From Oceanobacillus rekensis (GTDB lineage Bacteria; Bacillota; Bacilli; Bacillales; Amphibacillaceae): DNA of 64,000 nucleotides. The position numbers and the translations under genes were made by a program. Under the pieces are notes generated by a model. That model saw only the letters and a program-made list of their open reading frames with translations, was not told where the DNA came from and ran no database searches. Shown piece by piece: positions 17,002 to 25,904 of this stretch. The first letter of the stretch is position 1. Every line of letters starts with the position of its first letter. Where the stretch lies: positions 102,962-166,961 of the forward strand of contig NZ_MTBQ01000008.1 in the NCBI RefSeq assembly GCF_002153375.1. The letters run 5' to 3'.

Positions 17002-17035
17002 ATGCATCATTGATTAATACTGAATTAAAATTGCT

Positions 17036-18517
17036 CTATTTAACTATAGTAGACGCCTCTTTTGCGAGCTCATTAATTGATTGTCTAGCTTCTATACGAG
17101 AATTAATTGTTTCTTTAATAGTATCACTAATAGATTGCTTTGTTTCTTCAGCATTTGGAATAGGAATTATTACTTCATCTAATCTATTACCAATTGTATC
17201 AATTACATCTCGAGTAAACTGTTTGGTTCTAATTTGACGTTTAACGATATATGAGTTTAATAAACCTAGCAAAAGATAAGGATCTAAATACTGCTTTTCC
17301 AAACTCCTAATTTTGTATAAGCCACCACAAAACAAAGACTTCTCATTATAAGTGGTTATCATACAGGAAGTACCTATTAAATAGGTACCGTCACGTACTA
17401 ATAAAATATCTTCAGCCTTAACATCTTGCTTTTCTGCATATTCATTATAAATATCCTCTGAAATACCTTGTTTTGCATTATATTTTATTTCCCAATTGGA
17501 AAAGTCACTTGTTCTTAAAAATGGAATATCTCCAGTTCCATATGCCATTTTTCCTATTTCATCACCAGTAAAATAACTAATAATATTTTTTTTCTTCAAC
17601 TCTCCCATTGAAATTAAGGTACATTTTTCTTGTAATTTTTCTAACTCCTCTTTAATTGATGGATCATAATATTTAGGTATGAGGATATTATTTTCAATAG
17701 AACTTGAAGAAATTGTAAAGTTATTAAATCCACCAAATTCTAAGGTAACAGTATCAGAAGAAACGACTTCGGCGATTTCATCTATCGAAAGTGCTTTATA
17801 CTTATTAACAGCTTCAGGTGTTCCTGTCAAAAGTACTTCTTCAATAATCTTAGGGCTATGTTTTATAAATGCCTTACCTGTGTTCCTTGTTTTTATTGCA
17901 GTTTGAGCAGAAGAAACAATTTCTTTTCTTAATTTTTTTGACTTTGGAATTGGTATTATTATTTCATTGAACCTTTGACCAATTGTATCAATTATGTCAG
18001 CAGTAAATTGAACAGACCTTATTTGTCTTTGAACTATATCTGAATTAAGTAATAAGAAGAAAAGCTCTGGTTCGAGTTCATCAGTGCTTTTCATTCTAAT
18101 TTTTATTATATGTGATTGATAAATTATCTCTTTATCTAATTTAGTTATAAAACAATTATGTCCAATTAAATACGTTCCATCTCTTACTAAGAGTATATCT
18201 CCTTCTTGTACATCCTGTTTTTCTACGTACTCATCATAAATATCTCTAGCAACGCCTTGTTTTGGAATAGTTTTTATTTCCCAGTTGGATATATCAGAAG
18301 TCCTAACAAAGGGGATATCACCTGTTCCGTACGCACTTTTACCAATTTCATCTCCTGTGGAGTGTTCAATTATCCCCTTTTTAACTAGCTCCCCTACTGT
18401 AATACAATTATGGGATTCGCTTAATTCACTTAATACATCTTTTATTTCAGGATCATAATATTTCGGTATATATATATCATTCTTAATTTGTTTAGAATTC
18501 AACATAAAACTAATCAT
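17036..18517 (-). CDS. Specificity (S) subunit with two similar half-repeats
   Basis: This 493-aa protein is built from two homologous halves (about residues 12-200 and 260-450). Each carries IPKYYDP, a long TRD core (GDEIGK-AYGTGDIPF-RTSD-SNWEIK, then DILLVRDGTYLIG) and a closing DTIGQR/DTIGNR plus IIPIPK/IIPIPN segment. This is the architecture of type I/IIB S subunits, whose two TRDs each read half of a bipartite site. Here the two halves are unusually alike, which suggests a near-palindromic target. It overlaps the nuclease-methylase gene by 8 bp and should form one enzyme with it. A terminator follows. Confidence 0.82.
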   Translation of the reverse strand: MISFMLNSKQIKNDIYIPKYYDPEIKDVLSELSESHNCITVGELVKKGIIEHSTGDEIGKSAYGTGDIPFVRTSDISNWEIKTIPKQGVARDIYDEYVEKQDVQEGDILLVRDGTYLIGHNCFITKLDKEIIYQSHIIKIRMKSTDELEPELFFLLLNSDIVQRQIRSVQFTADIIDTIGQRFNEIIIPIPKSKKLRKEIVSSAQTAIKTRNTGKAFIKHSPKIIEEVLLTGTPEAVNKYKALSIDEIAEVVSSDTVTLEFGGFNNFTISSSSIENNILIPKYYDPSIKEELEKLQEKCTLISMGELKKKNIISYFTGDEIGKMAYGTGDIPFLRTSDFSNWEIKYNAKQGISEDIYNEYAEKQDVKAEDILLVRDGTYLIGTSCMITTYNEKSLFCGGLYKIRSLEKQYLDPYLLLGLLNSYIVKRQIRTKQFTRDVIDTIGNRLDEVIIPIPNAEETKQSISDTIKETINSRIEARQSINELAKEASTIVK

Positions 18518-20315
18518 TTTTTATTGCACTCTTCCTATGAAAAATTTCAGCAACTTTTGGTATATCATCTAGTAATATTTGTTCACCCTCTTCATTAATT
18601 CTATAAGTAGGATTTCCACGACTGTCATGACCACACCACTTGACATCACTCATAAAGATATTATAATTATCAGGGACATTATCAGTTTTTTCACATATTA
18701 CTACGCAAGTTTTTGCATGCGTATGCGGTTGAAATAAATCTTCAGGTAAAGTAACTATTGCTAGTATCTTAGTTTGCTTTGTTAAATAATCAACAACATA
18801 CCTGTATTTCGGCATACCAAATATACTCTCTAATAAAACTATTCCAAGCTTACCACCAGGTGCTAATAAATCCAAACAACGCTCAATAAAAAGTATTTGA
18901 GGCGGTTGTTTATCTTGAAGTTTACCTTTTTCAAATGTATCGTTATCTTTATTTTGCTTCCAGACATGTCCTAATTCATAATTATTTAATATATCATCAG
19001 AATCTATTGCGAGCTTTTTTCCAAAAGGTGGATTTGTTAAAACCACATCAAAGCCACCAAAGTTAATTTCACTCCTAGTATCGTCGGACCAATTAAAATT
19101 ACTTTCCAAGCTATTTTCACAATAAACTCCACCACGACCATCGCCCAGTATAGCCATATATGCCTTCGCTACCTTACTTAAGAAATTATCTTTATCTATT
19201 CCTCTAAAGTTTCTAATAGCAACTTTTTGTTTTTCAGCAAATATCTCATGATCTGGCCATCCATATTCTTTACCTTGCTGTTCGACCTTATTCCACACAT
19301 ACCTTAGACCTTCAACTAAGAATCCACCACTTCCACATGCTGGGTCAATTATTTTGTCATTAATACCGGGATCTACCATATCTATAATCATTTTAACCAC
19401 ATTTCGCGGTGTAAAGAATTGCCCTTGACCGCCTTTTAAAGAAGGACCGATAAAAATTTCAAATGCTTCAGCTACAGCATCCCTTTCACTATCAACTAAA
19501 CAATAGTTTTGCAATTCCCCGACAACGTATGTTAATGATTCTTCATCAAGAATAATTGAATCAGCAACTTCGATGACATCATCATATTGCATTTTAACCT
19601 TTTCAAACAAGGTAACTATTCTTTCTTTAACTTTATTGCTTTTTTCTCCAATTCCTGCTCTAAAAGTTACAACATCATCTGTTCTAGTAAATCTTTCATC
19701 ATAAATCTTACAGAAAATAAGATTTATCAATTGTTGTGCAAAAACTTCATCTCTAGTTATTCCAACAGCATTTGCTGCTAAATAGTTACGTATAGCTTTA
19801 AATACACTTTTTAAATTATGTGCAGGTTTTAGGTCCATGCGTTTAAAATATCCAATATCTTCAATTCTTTGACCATAAATTGGAATATTAGGGATTTCAT
19901 TGAAGTGTACTTCCCCGTCTTTTTCTGACTTCAATAAAAACAGACGATTTTCACCATTAAACCAAACACCTAACTTAGCCTTAGAGAATCGTAAATAAGC
20001 TTCTAGCTGATCCCTTCCATCCTTTCTAGATCTTTTCTTACATTCTACAATTATATATGTGTTTTCTTCTTTTTTTGCTTCAGAAGTAAATATCGCAATA
20101 TCAACAGGGTATTCTTTCTTTGTATCCGATGGCCTCACCTTTACTCGCCATTGAGGCCGTGTTTGTATATATTCTTTTGGATAACCATAATCTTCTACTA
20201 AAGCTTTTGAAAAAACCTGAACCGCTTCTCTTTCTTCAGGAGTTTCTTTAACCTGTTTTCCAGATATAAAATCAATTAAATAGCCTTCTTTTAGTTCATT
20301 TTTTTCCTCAAGCAT
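18510..20315 (-). CDS. Fused HsdR_N-type nuclease and N6-adenine methylase
   Basis: This 601-aa protein has an N-terminal PD-(D/E)xK domain of the HSDR_N type: D72 in PVDIAIF, E91-x-K93 in IIVECKK, then QLEAYLRF. An HsdM-like helical region follows. The N6-MTase has SAM motif I DPACGSGGF (324-332) and catalytic NPPF (428-431, in DVVLTNPPFGKKL). Fusing nuclease and methylase in one chain with a separate S subunit is the plan of BcgI-type (type IIB) enzymes, and the length is similar. A GGGAG site precedes ATG 20315. The S gene overlaps it by 8 bp. A role as a methylase with a vestigial nuclease is possible, but the nuclease residues look intact. Confidence 0.8.
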   Translation of the reverse strand: MLEEKNELKEGYLIDFISGKQVKETPEEREAVQVFSKALVEDYGYPKEYIQTRPQWRVKVRPSDTKKEYPVDIAIFTSEAKKEENTYIIVECKKRSRKDGRDQLEAYLRFSKAKLGVWFNGENRLFLLKSEKDGEVHFNEIPNIPIYGQRIEDIGYFKRMDLKPAHNLKSVFKAIRNYLAANAVGITRDEVFAQQLINLIFCKIYDERFTRTDDVVTFRAGIGEKSNKVKERIVTLFEKVKMQYDDVIEVADSIILDEESLTYVVGELQNYCLVDSERDAVAEAFEIFIGPSLKGGQGQFFTPRNVVKMIIDMVDPGINDKIIDPACGSGGFLVEGLRYVWNKVEQQGKEYGWPDHEIFAEKQKVAIRNFRGIDKDNFLSKVAKAYMAILGDGRGGVYCENSLESNFNWSDDTRSEINFGGFDVVLTNPPFGKKLAIDSDDILNNYELGHVWKQNKDNDTFEKGKLQDKQPPQILFIERCLDLLAPGGKLGIVLLESIFGMPKYRYVVDYLTKQTKILAIVTLPEDLFQPHTHAKTCVVICEKTDNVPDNYNIFMSDVKWCGHDSRGNPTYRINEEGEQILLDDIPKVAEIFHRKSAIKND

Positions 20316-20633
20316 ACTTATTTCTCCCTACATTTTTCTTTAGTATAACATGAATAAAAGTGTAATTAGAACAAAATACGACATATTTCCTACCATTATG
20401 TTTACTATTAAGAAAAAGCCGTTTTAATCATATAAATTAGTAAAAAATAGATACTGTAAAAAGTTTGATACATGACTTCCAGCTAACTTCCATCATATGC
20501 CATGTTTATAAGAACCTTCTTTTTTATATCCCCTTTGACTAGAAATAGTAAATTACAAATTTTCTGTTCCATAATGCCCTATTAGGTGTGATGAAACCAA
20601 GTTCAAATATGAATGAGTATTTATTTGCTCCGT
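20316..20633. other. Gap between two restriction gene groups
   Basis: AT-rich and without a supported gene. It carries the upstream region of the nuclease-methylase gene. No clear terminator for the type I operon was found. Confidence 0.5.
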
Positions 20634-20957
20634 TTATCTACCAAAAGTTTTATAATTTCTTTTATTTGGTTTAATTCTATGTCTGTAACCTAATCTAACT
20701 ATCCGGTGTAATTCATCTGTGGCCTTACCATTAATAACACTGGATATGTATCCTCTATCCAACGGAACTCCATTGTTGGTAATACCTTCATCAGCAGATT
20801 CCTCTAATATTTTTCTAATGCTATTAGAAATTGCATACCTCTTTATTATCCACTTCTCCAATGTATAAGTTTCGTAGTTTTCAACTAATTCTATGTATTT
20901 CTTTAATCGCTCTACTTCCTTTTTTGCTTTATCAATTGTAATAAGTTTATTTGACAT
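20634..20957 (-). CDS. Hypothetical small protein, last gene of the type I operon
   Basis: ATG 20957 is chosen because GGGGAG is correctly spaced for it; an ATG two codons earlier overlaps the site. The product is about 107 aa, basic and helical (KAKKEVERLKKYIELVENY, NSIRKILEESADEGI) with an arginine-rich end. No family is recognised. It follows the HNH gene by 45 nt on the same strand. It could be a DNA-binding accessory or regulator of the restriction genes, but nothing in the sequence proves this. Confidence 0.55.
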   Translation of the reverse strand: MSNKLITIDKAKKEVERLKKYIELVENYETYTLEKWIIKRYAISNSIRKILEESADEGITNNGVPLDRGYISSVINGKATDELHRIVRLGYRHRIKPNKRNYKTFGR

Positions 20958-21002
20958 GTCCATCTCCCCTTTATCTAAAAAGGATATTGTTATAATTAAT
21001 TG

Positions 21003-21473
21003 TTATTTCTCAAAAATATTCTCATAATGATATGAAAGATAACTAGTAACTAAATCTCCTCTATTGTAGGCACTTTTCTTATTATGAAAGTGATTGTTAG
21101 GGTCAATATGCTTAATTAAAAGCGAATGTGGTTCAATGGCAATGGATCCATAATCAAATTCAGTATGATGCGTTGGGCACAGTATAATGATATTTTGTCT
21201 TATATCAGGACCCAGGTGTGCCCCACCTAACGGACGTAAATGATGCCCTTCTGCATATCCCTTTCCATTTGGCAATTTAATGGTTGTACCACAAACCTGA
21301 CACAGATAATGATTTTCACTTTTTATATTGCGTACTAGCGCCGTATCTCTAATTATTCTAGATAAAATTGTTTCTATCCTTCCTGGATTGGAAACATCTA
21401 CTTGAAGCGGTTTATTATCAGTGGGGATTTGAGTAATAAGCTGAAATTCAAACTTTCCTAATTTCAAAATCAT
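21003..21473 (-). CDS. HNH endonuclease
   Basis: This 156-aa protein carries an HNH fold: zinc ligands CQVC and CPTHH, and the catalytic EGHHLRPLGG with the His pair preceding. It begins one base after the hsdR stop (TAA-C-ATG), so it is translationally coupled to hsdR. HNH proteins beside type I systems are often extra nucleases or mobile-element endonucleases. The N-terminal 45 residues are unassigned. No intron or intein context is seen, so a standalone restriction accessory is favoured. Confidence 0.8.
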   Translation of the reverse strand: MILKLGKFEFQLITQIPTDNKPLQVDVSNPGRIETILSRIIRDTALVRNIKSENHYLCQVCGTTIKLPNGKGYAEGHHLRPLGGAHLGPDIRQNIIILCPTHHTEFDYGSIAIEPHSLLIKHIDPNNHFHNKKSAYNRGDLVTSYLSYHYENIFEK

Positions 21474-21474
21474 G

Positions 21475-24400
21475 TTATCTCAGCTCATCCCTCAAAGGAA
21501 TAATTGCATCATCCAATATCTTTCTCCACTGTCGTTTCATCTCTGGTCCATATTTTAATGGCTTTGCATCAGGATTGACAGCTTTATACTGCTCAAAATC
21601 CCTGCTATTAATTATGTCACTAATATTTGGTATTGGATCCATTCCAACTAGATATTGAACCTTTGATAAATGGAGTGCTTCTTTGTCAACAAACCATGTG
21701 TTCGCAAAGTCTACAATCGCTTTATTTTGTGCATCTGTGAAGTAAGCACGTTTGACAATGAAAATATCTTCATCTGCAGCAACTTCCTCATCATCAATCG
21801 CATTTAAAATCGCACGGTACACTTCTTTAACGATTTCTTTCTTCTCTAATTTTTGCAAGGCGTTCTCAATATCATCACGAATATTCTTATTATTGGCTGA
21901 GTAGGTTTCTAGTAACTTGTCAATATAGCTTGAGTCCACATCATAAATTTTAACAGCATTTTCCCCGTAAAATTCAATATCAGAGAAATCTACTTCTTCT
22001 CCTCCTCCACCATCATCTACCTCGATTAATGAACCTTTCACCGTATTATAAACACCGACAGATTCTTCGATAATCTTCACTTGACCTTGCAACGCTTTGG
22101 AAGATTCCACATCATCGTTGTATTCGTTATATGTGACGAGTGCTTCATACGCATTATTAAACTCTTGGAATGCTTTTACAAATTCTACTCGCGTTTCAAT
22201 TGCTGTATGCTCATCGATTTCTCCAATATTTGGCGAAACACTTTTTAACTTTTTATGCGCTTTTTTGAAACGTTTCTTTGATTCCTCATACGTTGGATAA
22301 ATGAGTGTCGATGCTTCATCTTCATTAGAATACACTTTGGTTGCCTCTTGGACATTGTATTCCATCGTATGTGGCTTTCGGAAAGTCACGATTAATCCCT
22401 TTTCTTTACCAGGATAGGTTCGGTTTGTTCGCGAAAAAGCTTGAATCAAATTGGCATATTCCAAATTACGATCTACAAACAAAGTTTGGACAGTCGGTGC
22501 ATCAAAACCAGTTAATAAACGCTCAACAACAATAACAAGATCCACTTGTTTTCCAAACTCTTTAAACTCTGCTCTTTTACGTGCCAAGCGATTATTAATA
22601 TCACCATTGTAGCGATCGATACTCTCGAGCGACCATGCAGTATCGTAATAATCGTTGTATTCTTTTATAATTTCCTTCATTTCATCTTGGTTTGCTGCTG
22701 CCTTTTCATCGTTTTCTTGTAAAGAATATGTAATCGCAATTCGCGGAAAATCTGGATCTTCCATTGTTCTTCCTGTTCGAATTGGTTGATTAGCAAACAC
22801 ATTCTGTAACCATTCTGGATCCTTCGTCATCTCTTTTATCGCATGATAATACTGTTTTGCCATATTAATCGAACTCGTTGTTAAAATGGCAGACTTTTGC
22901 GGACGACCGTTTTCAAAATTAAATTTCATATAAGCATTATTTGGTCTGAAAATCTTCCGAATCACCTGTTGAATATGCTCTTCCTTTTCATAAATAGCAG
23001 GATCAAGATAGGTCTCTTGCTCGATTCCATCCATTTGGTCAATCAATCGATTTATTTCCTCATCTGTATAATCTGCGTACTTGGTAAGTACTCGCAGTTG
23101 ATCAAAAATAGTATTTTTCACCGATGTTTGCTCAATTGTATTTTCATGTTCGACTTGAAAGCCTAGCACCGCACCATCTTCTAGCGCATTTTTAATCGTG
23201 TAGGTATGCAAGACATCGCCATATTGGTCACGTGTTGTCCTTGCTAAGTTCCCTTTCGCCTGCTTTTTATTAACTTCAAATATCGGTGTTCCAGTAAATC
23301 CAAACCAGGTGGAATTAGGGAAAAATTCTTTCATGTCCTCCATTCCTTCGGCGCTTAAAGCACGATGACATTCATCAACAATAAAGACGATATGTTGGCC
23401 AAGTAATTTTTTAAAACGTTGTGTACCTTTCTTCTCTTCTACCTTTTCTGCATATCTAATAGCAGATTCTAGCTTTTGACGCGTCGTAATGATGACTGTA
23501 TTGGTATTCGCATCCGATAGCAACGTATCACTTAATTCTTTCGCACTCCCTGTTCCGACAATTAAACTATTCGACCGTGCATTGCCAGTTGAAATTCCCG
23601 TATTATACTCCGATGCAAATTTTGTAAATTCGGAAGTTGTCTGGCTATCTAAGTCTTTCCGGTCAATGAGCATAATCGTCCGGTCTACACCCGGTTTTTT
23701 AGCGAGTAACTTTGTAGAAACAAAACTCGTTAATGTTTTACCTGAACCTGTCGCGTGCCAAATATAGCCGGACTCATGTTTACTTGCAGATCTATATAAC
23801 GCTTGGATGGCATGGATTTGATACGGTTTTAAGACCATTAACACTTTATTATCTTGGTCTTCACTTACAATCGTATAATCAGCAACTAACCGGTGCGCAT
23901 CGGGAATATTTAACGCTTGTTTCACAAATTCATAGAGATTCTCTATTTTTTGATTGTCTGTCGTTCGCCAGCTAAAGAGAAATTTCTTATGCATATCTTT
24001 CGGCATGGCATTGGCAAAATAGCGTGTCGTTTGTTCATTGGAAACTACGAATAGTTGCAGCGTAGAAAAGATATTCCCACGAAACATTCCTTCTTCTGCA
24101 TACTTCTTAATTTGATTAAATGCTTGAAACACACCATCTTTCGCGCTCGCTTGTTTTAATTCAATTTGAACAATTGGCAAACCATTAATTAAGAGCGTTA
24201 CATCAAAGCGACGATTCCTATCTTCTACCGATGCTTTTTGCTTGGCGATTTGATGAACGACTTCATACCGTGAAATTCCTCCGCCAATATCATGATTCGA
24301 GTACAATACGACTGACATCGGTCCCAATTCAACATTTTCTCGTTCAATCGTAATACGAGCAATGCCATTCTCCCCTTTAAGCCATTTCGCGGCTTCAAAC

Positions 24401-24636
24401 GGAGTTTTTGTTCGTAGTAAAAGTTCTGTTTTAATCGTGTCGAATTCTTTATCTGTAATCGGATGTTCACCAATTTCTGATAAGTTATTTTGCGTAATAA
24501 TCTGCCGTAAATTATTCCATAAATCAGCTTCTGACTTTAGTTCTGGACGATAATTCCATTGATTATATCCTTCTCCTAGCACTTCAATGAGTCGGCGTTC
24601 GACTTCGGATTCATTGTTGAGAGATAGATTTGTCAT
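21475..24636 (-). CDS. hsdR: Type I restriction endonuclease subunit R
   Basis: The ATG at 24636 is chosen over an in-frame GTG six codons earlier because AAAGGAGG lies directly before it; the product is 1053 aa. The N-terminal nuclease core shows D145 and E159-x-K161 (VTLLINGLPIVQIELKQA). The SF2 translocase follows: ATGSGKT (about 295-301), IVDECHRA (DECH), GFTGTPIF, and motif VI region QAFSRTNRTYPGKEKG. HsdR reels DNA and cuts at a distance with HsdM2S. It lies 29 nt after hsdS and is followed immediately by the HNH gene. All motifs are intact. Confidence 0.93.
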   Translation of the reverse strand: MTNLSLNNESEVERRLIEVLGEGYNQWNYRPELKSEADLWNNLRQIITQNNLSEIGEHPITDKEFDTIKTELLLRTKTPFEAAKWLKGENGIARITIERENVELGPMSVVLYSNHDIGGGISRYEVVHQIAKQKASVEDRNRRFDVTLLINGLPIVQIELKQASAKDGVFQAFNQIKKYAEEGMFRGNIFSTLQLFVVSNEQTTRYFANAMPKDMHKKFLFSWRTTDNQKIENLYEFVKQALNIPDAHRLVADYTIVSEDQDNKVLMVLKPYQIHAIQALYRSASKHESGYIWHATGSGKTLTSFVSTKLLAKKPGVDRTIMLIDRKDLDSQTTSEFTKFASEYNTGISTGNARSNSLIVGTGSAKELSDTLLSDANTNTVIITTRQKLESAIRYAEKVEEKKGTQRFKKLLGQHIVFIVDECHRALSAEGMEDMKEFFPNSTWFGFTGTPIFEVNKKQAKGNLARTTRDQYGDVLHTYTIKNALEDGAVLGFQVEHENTIEQTSVKNTIFDQLRVLTKYADYTDEEINRLIDQMDGIEQETYLDPAIYEKEEHIQQVIRKIFRPNNAYMKFNFENGRPQKSAILTTSSINMAKQYYHAIKEMTKDPEWLQNVFANQPIRTGRTMEDPDFPRIAITYSLQENDEKAAANQDEMKEIIKEYNDYYDTAWSLESIDRYNGDINNRLARKRAEFKEFGKQVDLVIVVERLLTGFDAPTVQTLFVDRNLEYANLIQAFSRTNRTYPGKEKGLIVTFRKPHTMEYNVQEATKVYSNEDEASTLIYPTYEESKKRFKKAHKKLKSVSPNIGEIDEHTAIETRVEFVKAFQEFNNAYEALVTYNEYNDDVESSKALQGQVKIIEESVGVYNTVKGSLIEVDDGGGGEEVDFSDIEFYGENAVKIYDVDSSYIDKLLETYSANNKNIRDDIENALQKLEKKEIVKEVYRAILNAIDDEEVAADEDIFIVKRAYFTDAQNKAIVDFANTWFVDKEALHLSKVQYLVGMDPIPNISDIINSRDFEQYKAVNPDAKPLKYGPEMKRQWRKILDDAIIPLRDELR

Positions 24637-24665
24637 GACTCTCCTCCTTTCCACTTTTTTATCAC

Positions 24666-25904
24666 TTATACGAACATTTTTTGTAGGAAAGCTTTTTTGG
24701 TTTGTTTTAGGATTTCTAGTTCTTGCTGATGAAGAGTGATGAGATTGTCGAGTTGCTGGAAAAAGGCACCGATTTTCTTTTGTTCCTCAAGATTAGGCGT
24801 GATTTGTGTATGGAATTTTTCAAGTTCTCGCATACCTAAATTTGGCTGAGTACCGGTAGATGCTTTATCTTTTACTTGGTTTTGCATCTTTCTTGTTTGC
24901 AATAAGAAATACAAAAAGTACGGATCAGACACTTCACCAACGCGCATGGCAGCTAATGGAGACCAAATATTAAAACGCTCTTTAGTTTCAACGATTGCCG
25001 TCTTACCCACAGTTGAACCTGACTTAACCAAGAAGACATCGTGATATTGAGGTCTGTACTTTTTAGAGTACAACTCATCAGTCTCTTCAGAAATATATCC
25101 ACGTTTTCTGTCAAAATCAATCTGATTATCAACGATTGCATCAACTGAGATAAATGGGATTCCACTCTCTTCAAGTTTGGGAGTTTCATGAGGTCCATCA
25201 GTAACAGGCTCTGCCAACATTTCACGAAGTTTACGCTGTTCCCAAGTGTTAGTAAAACCCGGAAACCTAATTTCAGGTACAGTCTCTCCTTCTTGTGGAA
25301 ACATTTTTTGCAAGAAGCCCTCTTTTGATTGTTTGAGGGTTTCTAGTTCTTGCTCATGAATAGCAATTGTATCGTCTAATTCATCAAAAAAATCTCCAAT
25401 CTCAATTTGCTCATTTTTAGAAATTGGCAATACTATATTTAAAGATAGGAGGTTTTCCGGTTTAACAGATTGGCGCTTTGTAACTGTTCCTTCTTCATAT
25501 TGTAGAGCTCGCTGTTTAAATGCATTGCTTTTAACAATTAATTCAATAAATGATGGTATTTGATTTGTTTCAAATGTAACGTAGATTGGTGATATTACAC
25601 CCTGACCATGTTTGTTTCTATCAATCGCTCCATATTTTAAGTTTGAGGGGTTATAAACAATATCATCTAATTTAGTTAGCAAATATGTTTTTTTTGTAGA
25701 ATCTTTTGTTAAGAAATCTCTATTATTAGTTTTTCTCTCACTACGACCAATAACTCCTTGGCCAGCAGCAAATGCTAGAAGTGGTGCTTCTTCTGAAATT
25801 TTTTGTTTTACTTTTCTTTCTTTTAAAATTTCATCTAATTTACGGTCTTCCCAATACTCGTTAAAACCAGGAAACCTAATCCCTGGTATCTTATTATTTC
25901 CCAC
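24666..25904 (-). CDS. hsdS: Type I restriction specificity subunit S
   Basis: This 412-aa protein starts with GTG 25904 behind GAGGTGT. It has two TRD-conserved-region units. Each begins with IRFPGFNEYWEDRKL / IRFPGFTNTWEQRKL and ends with a helical arm LETLKQSKEGFLQKMFP / LEILKQTKKAFLQKMF. The two TRDs differ from each other, as expected for an asymmetric bipartite site. It overlaps hsdM by 11 bp. The repeats are direct, and no silent S cassette or inverted repeat was found nearby, despite the recombinase gene in the operon. Confidence 0.92.
   Translation of the reverse strand: MGNNKIPGIRFPGFNEYWEDRKLDEILKERKVKQKISEEAPLLAFAAGQGVIGRSERKTNNRDFLTKDSTKKTYLLTKLDDIVYNPSNLKYGAIDRNKHGQGVISPIYVTFETNQIPSFIELIVKSNAFKQRALQYEEGTVTKRQSVKPENLLSLNIVLPISKNEQIEIGDFFDELDDTIAIHEQELETLKQSKEGFLQKMFPQEGETVPEIRFPGFTNTWEQRKLREMLAEPVTDGPHETPKLEESGIPFISVDAIVDNQIDFDRKRGYISEETDELYSKKYRPQYHDVFLVKSGSTVGKTAIVETKERFNIWSPLAAMRVGEVSDPYFLYFLLQTRKMQNQVKDKASTGTQPNLGMRELEKFHTQITPNLEEQKKIGAFFQQLDNLITLHQQELEILKQTKKAFLQKMFV

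Larger units (their letters stand above)
15657..17035. other. 1.4-kb stretch with only decayed coding traces
   Basis: It includes a terminator-like stem GCCACTC/GAGTGGC (about 15821-15866, minus strand, T-rich end), a broken minus-strand zinc-type fragment (15850-16034), short open stretches at 16260-16335 and 16344-16577 without ribosome sites, and the hsdS terminator (16955-17001). No intact gene can be supported. Confidence 0.6.

Noticed and set aside
22097..23975. Several plus-strand frames across hsdR
   Set aside because: They are antisense to a complete HsdR with all motifs and have no ribosome sites.
24666..25904. Phase-variable inversion within hsdS
   Set aside because: The IRFPGF repeats are direct and no silent S cassette or inverted repeat was found in the window.
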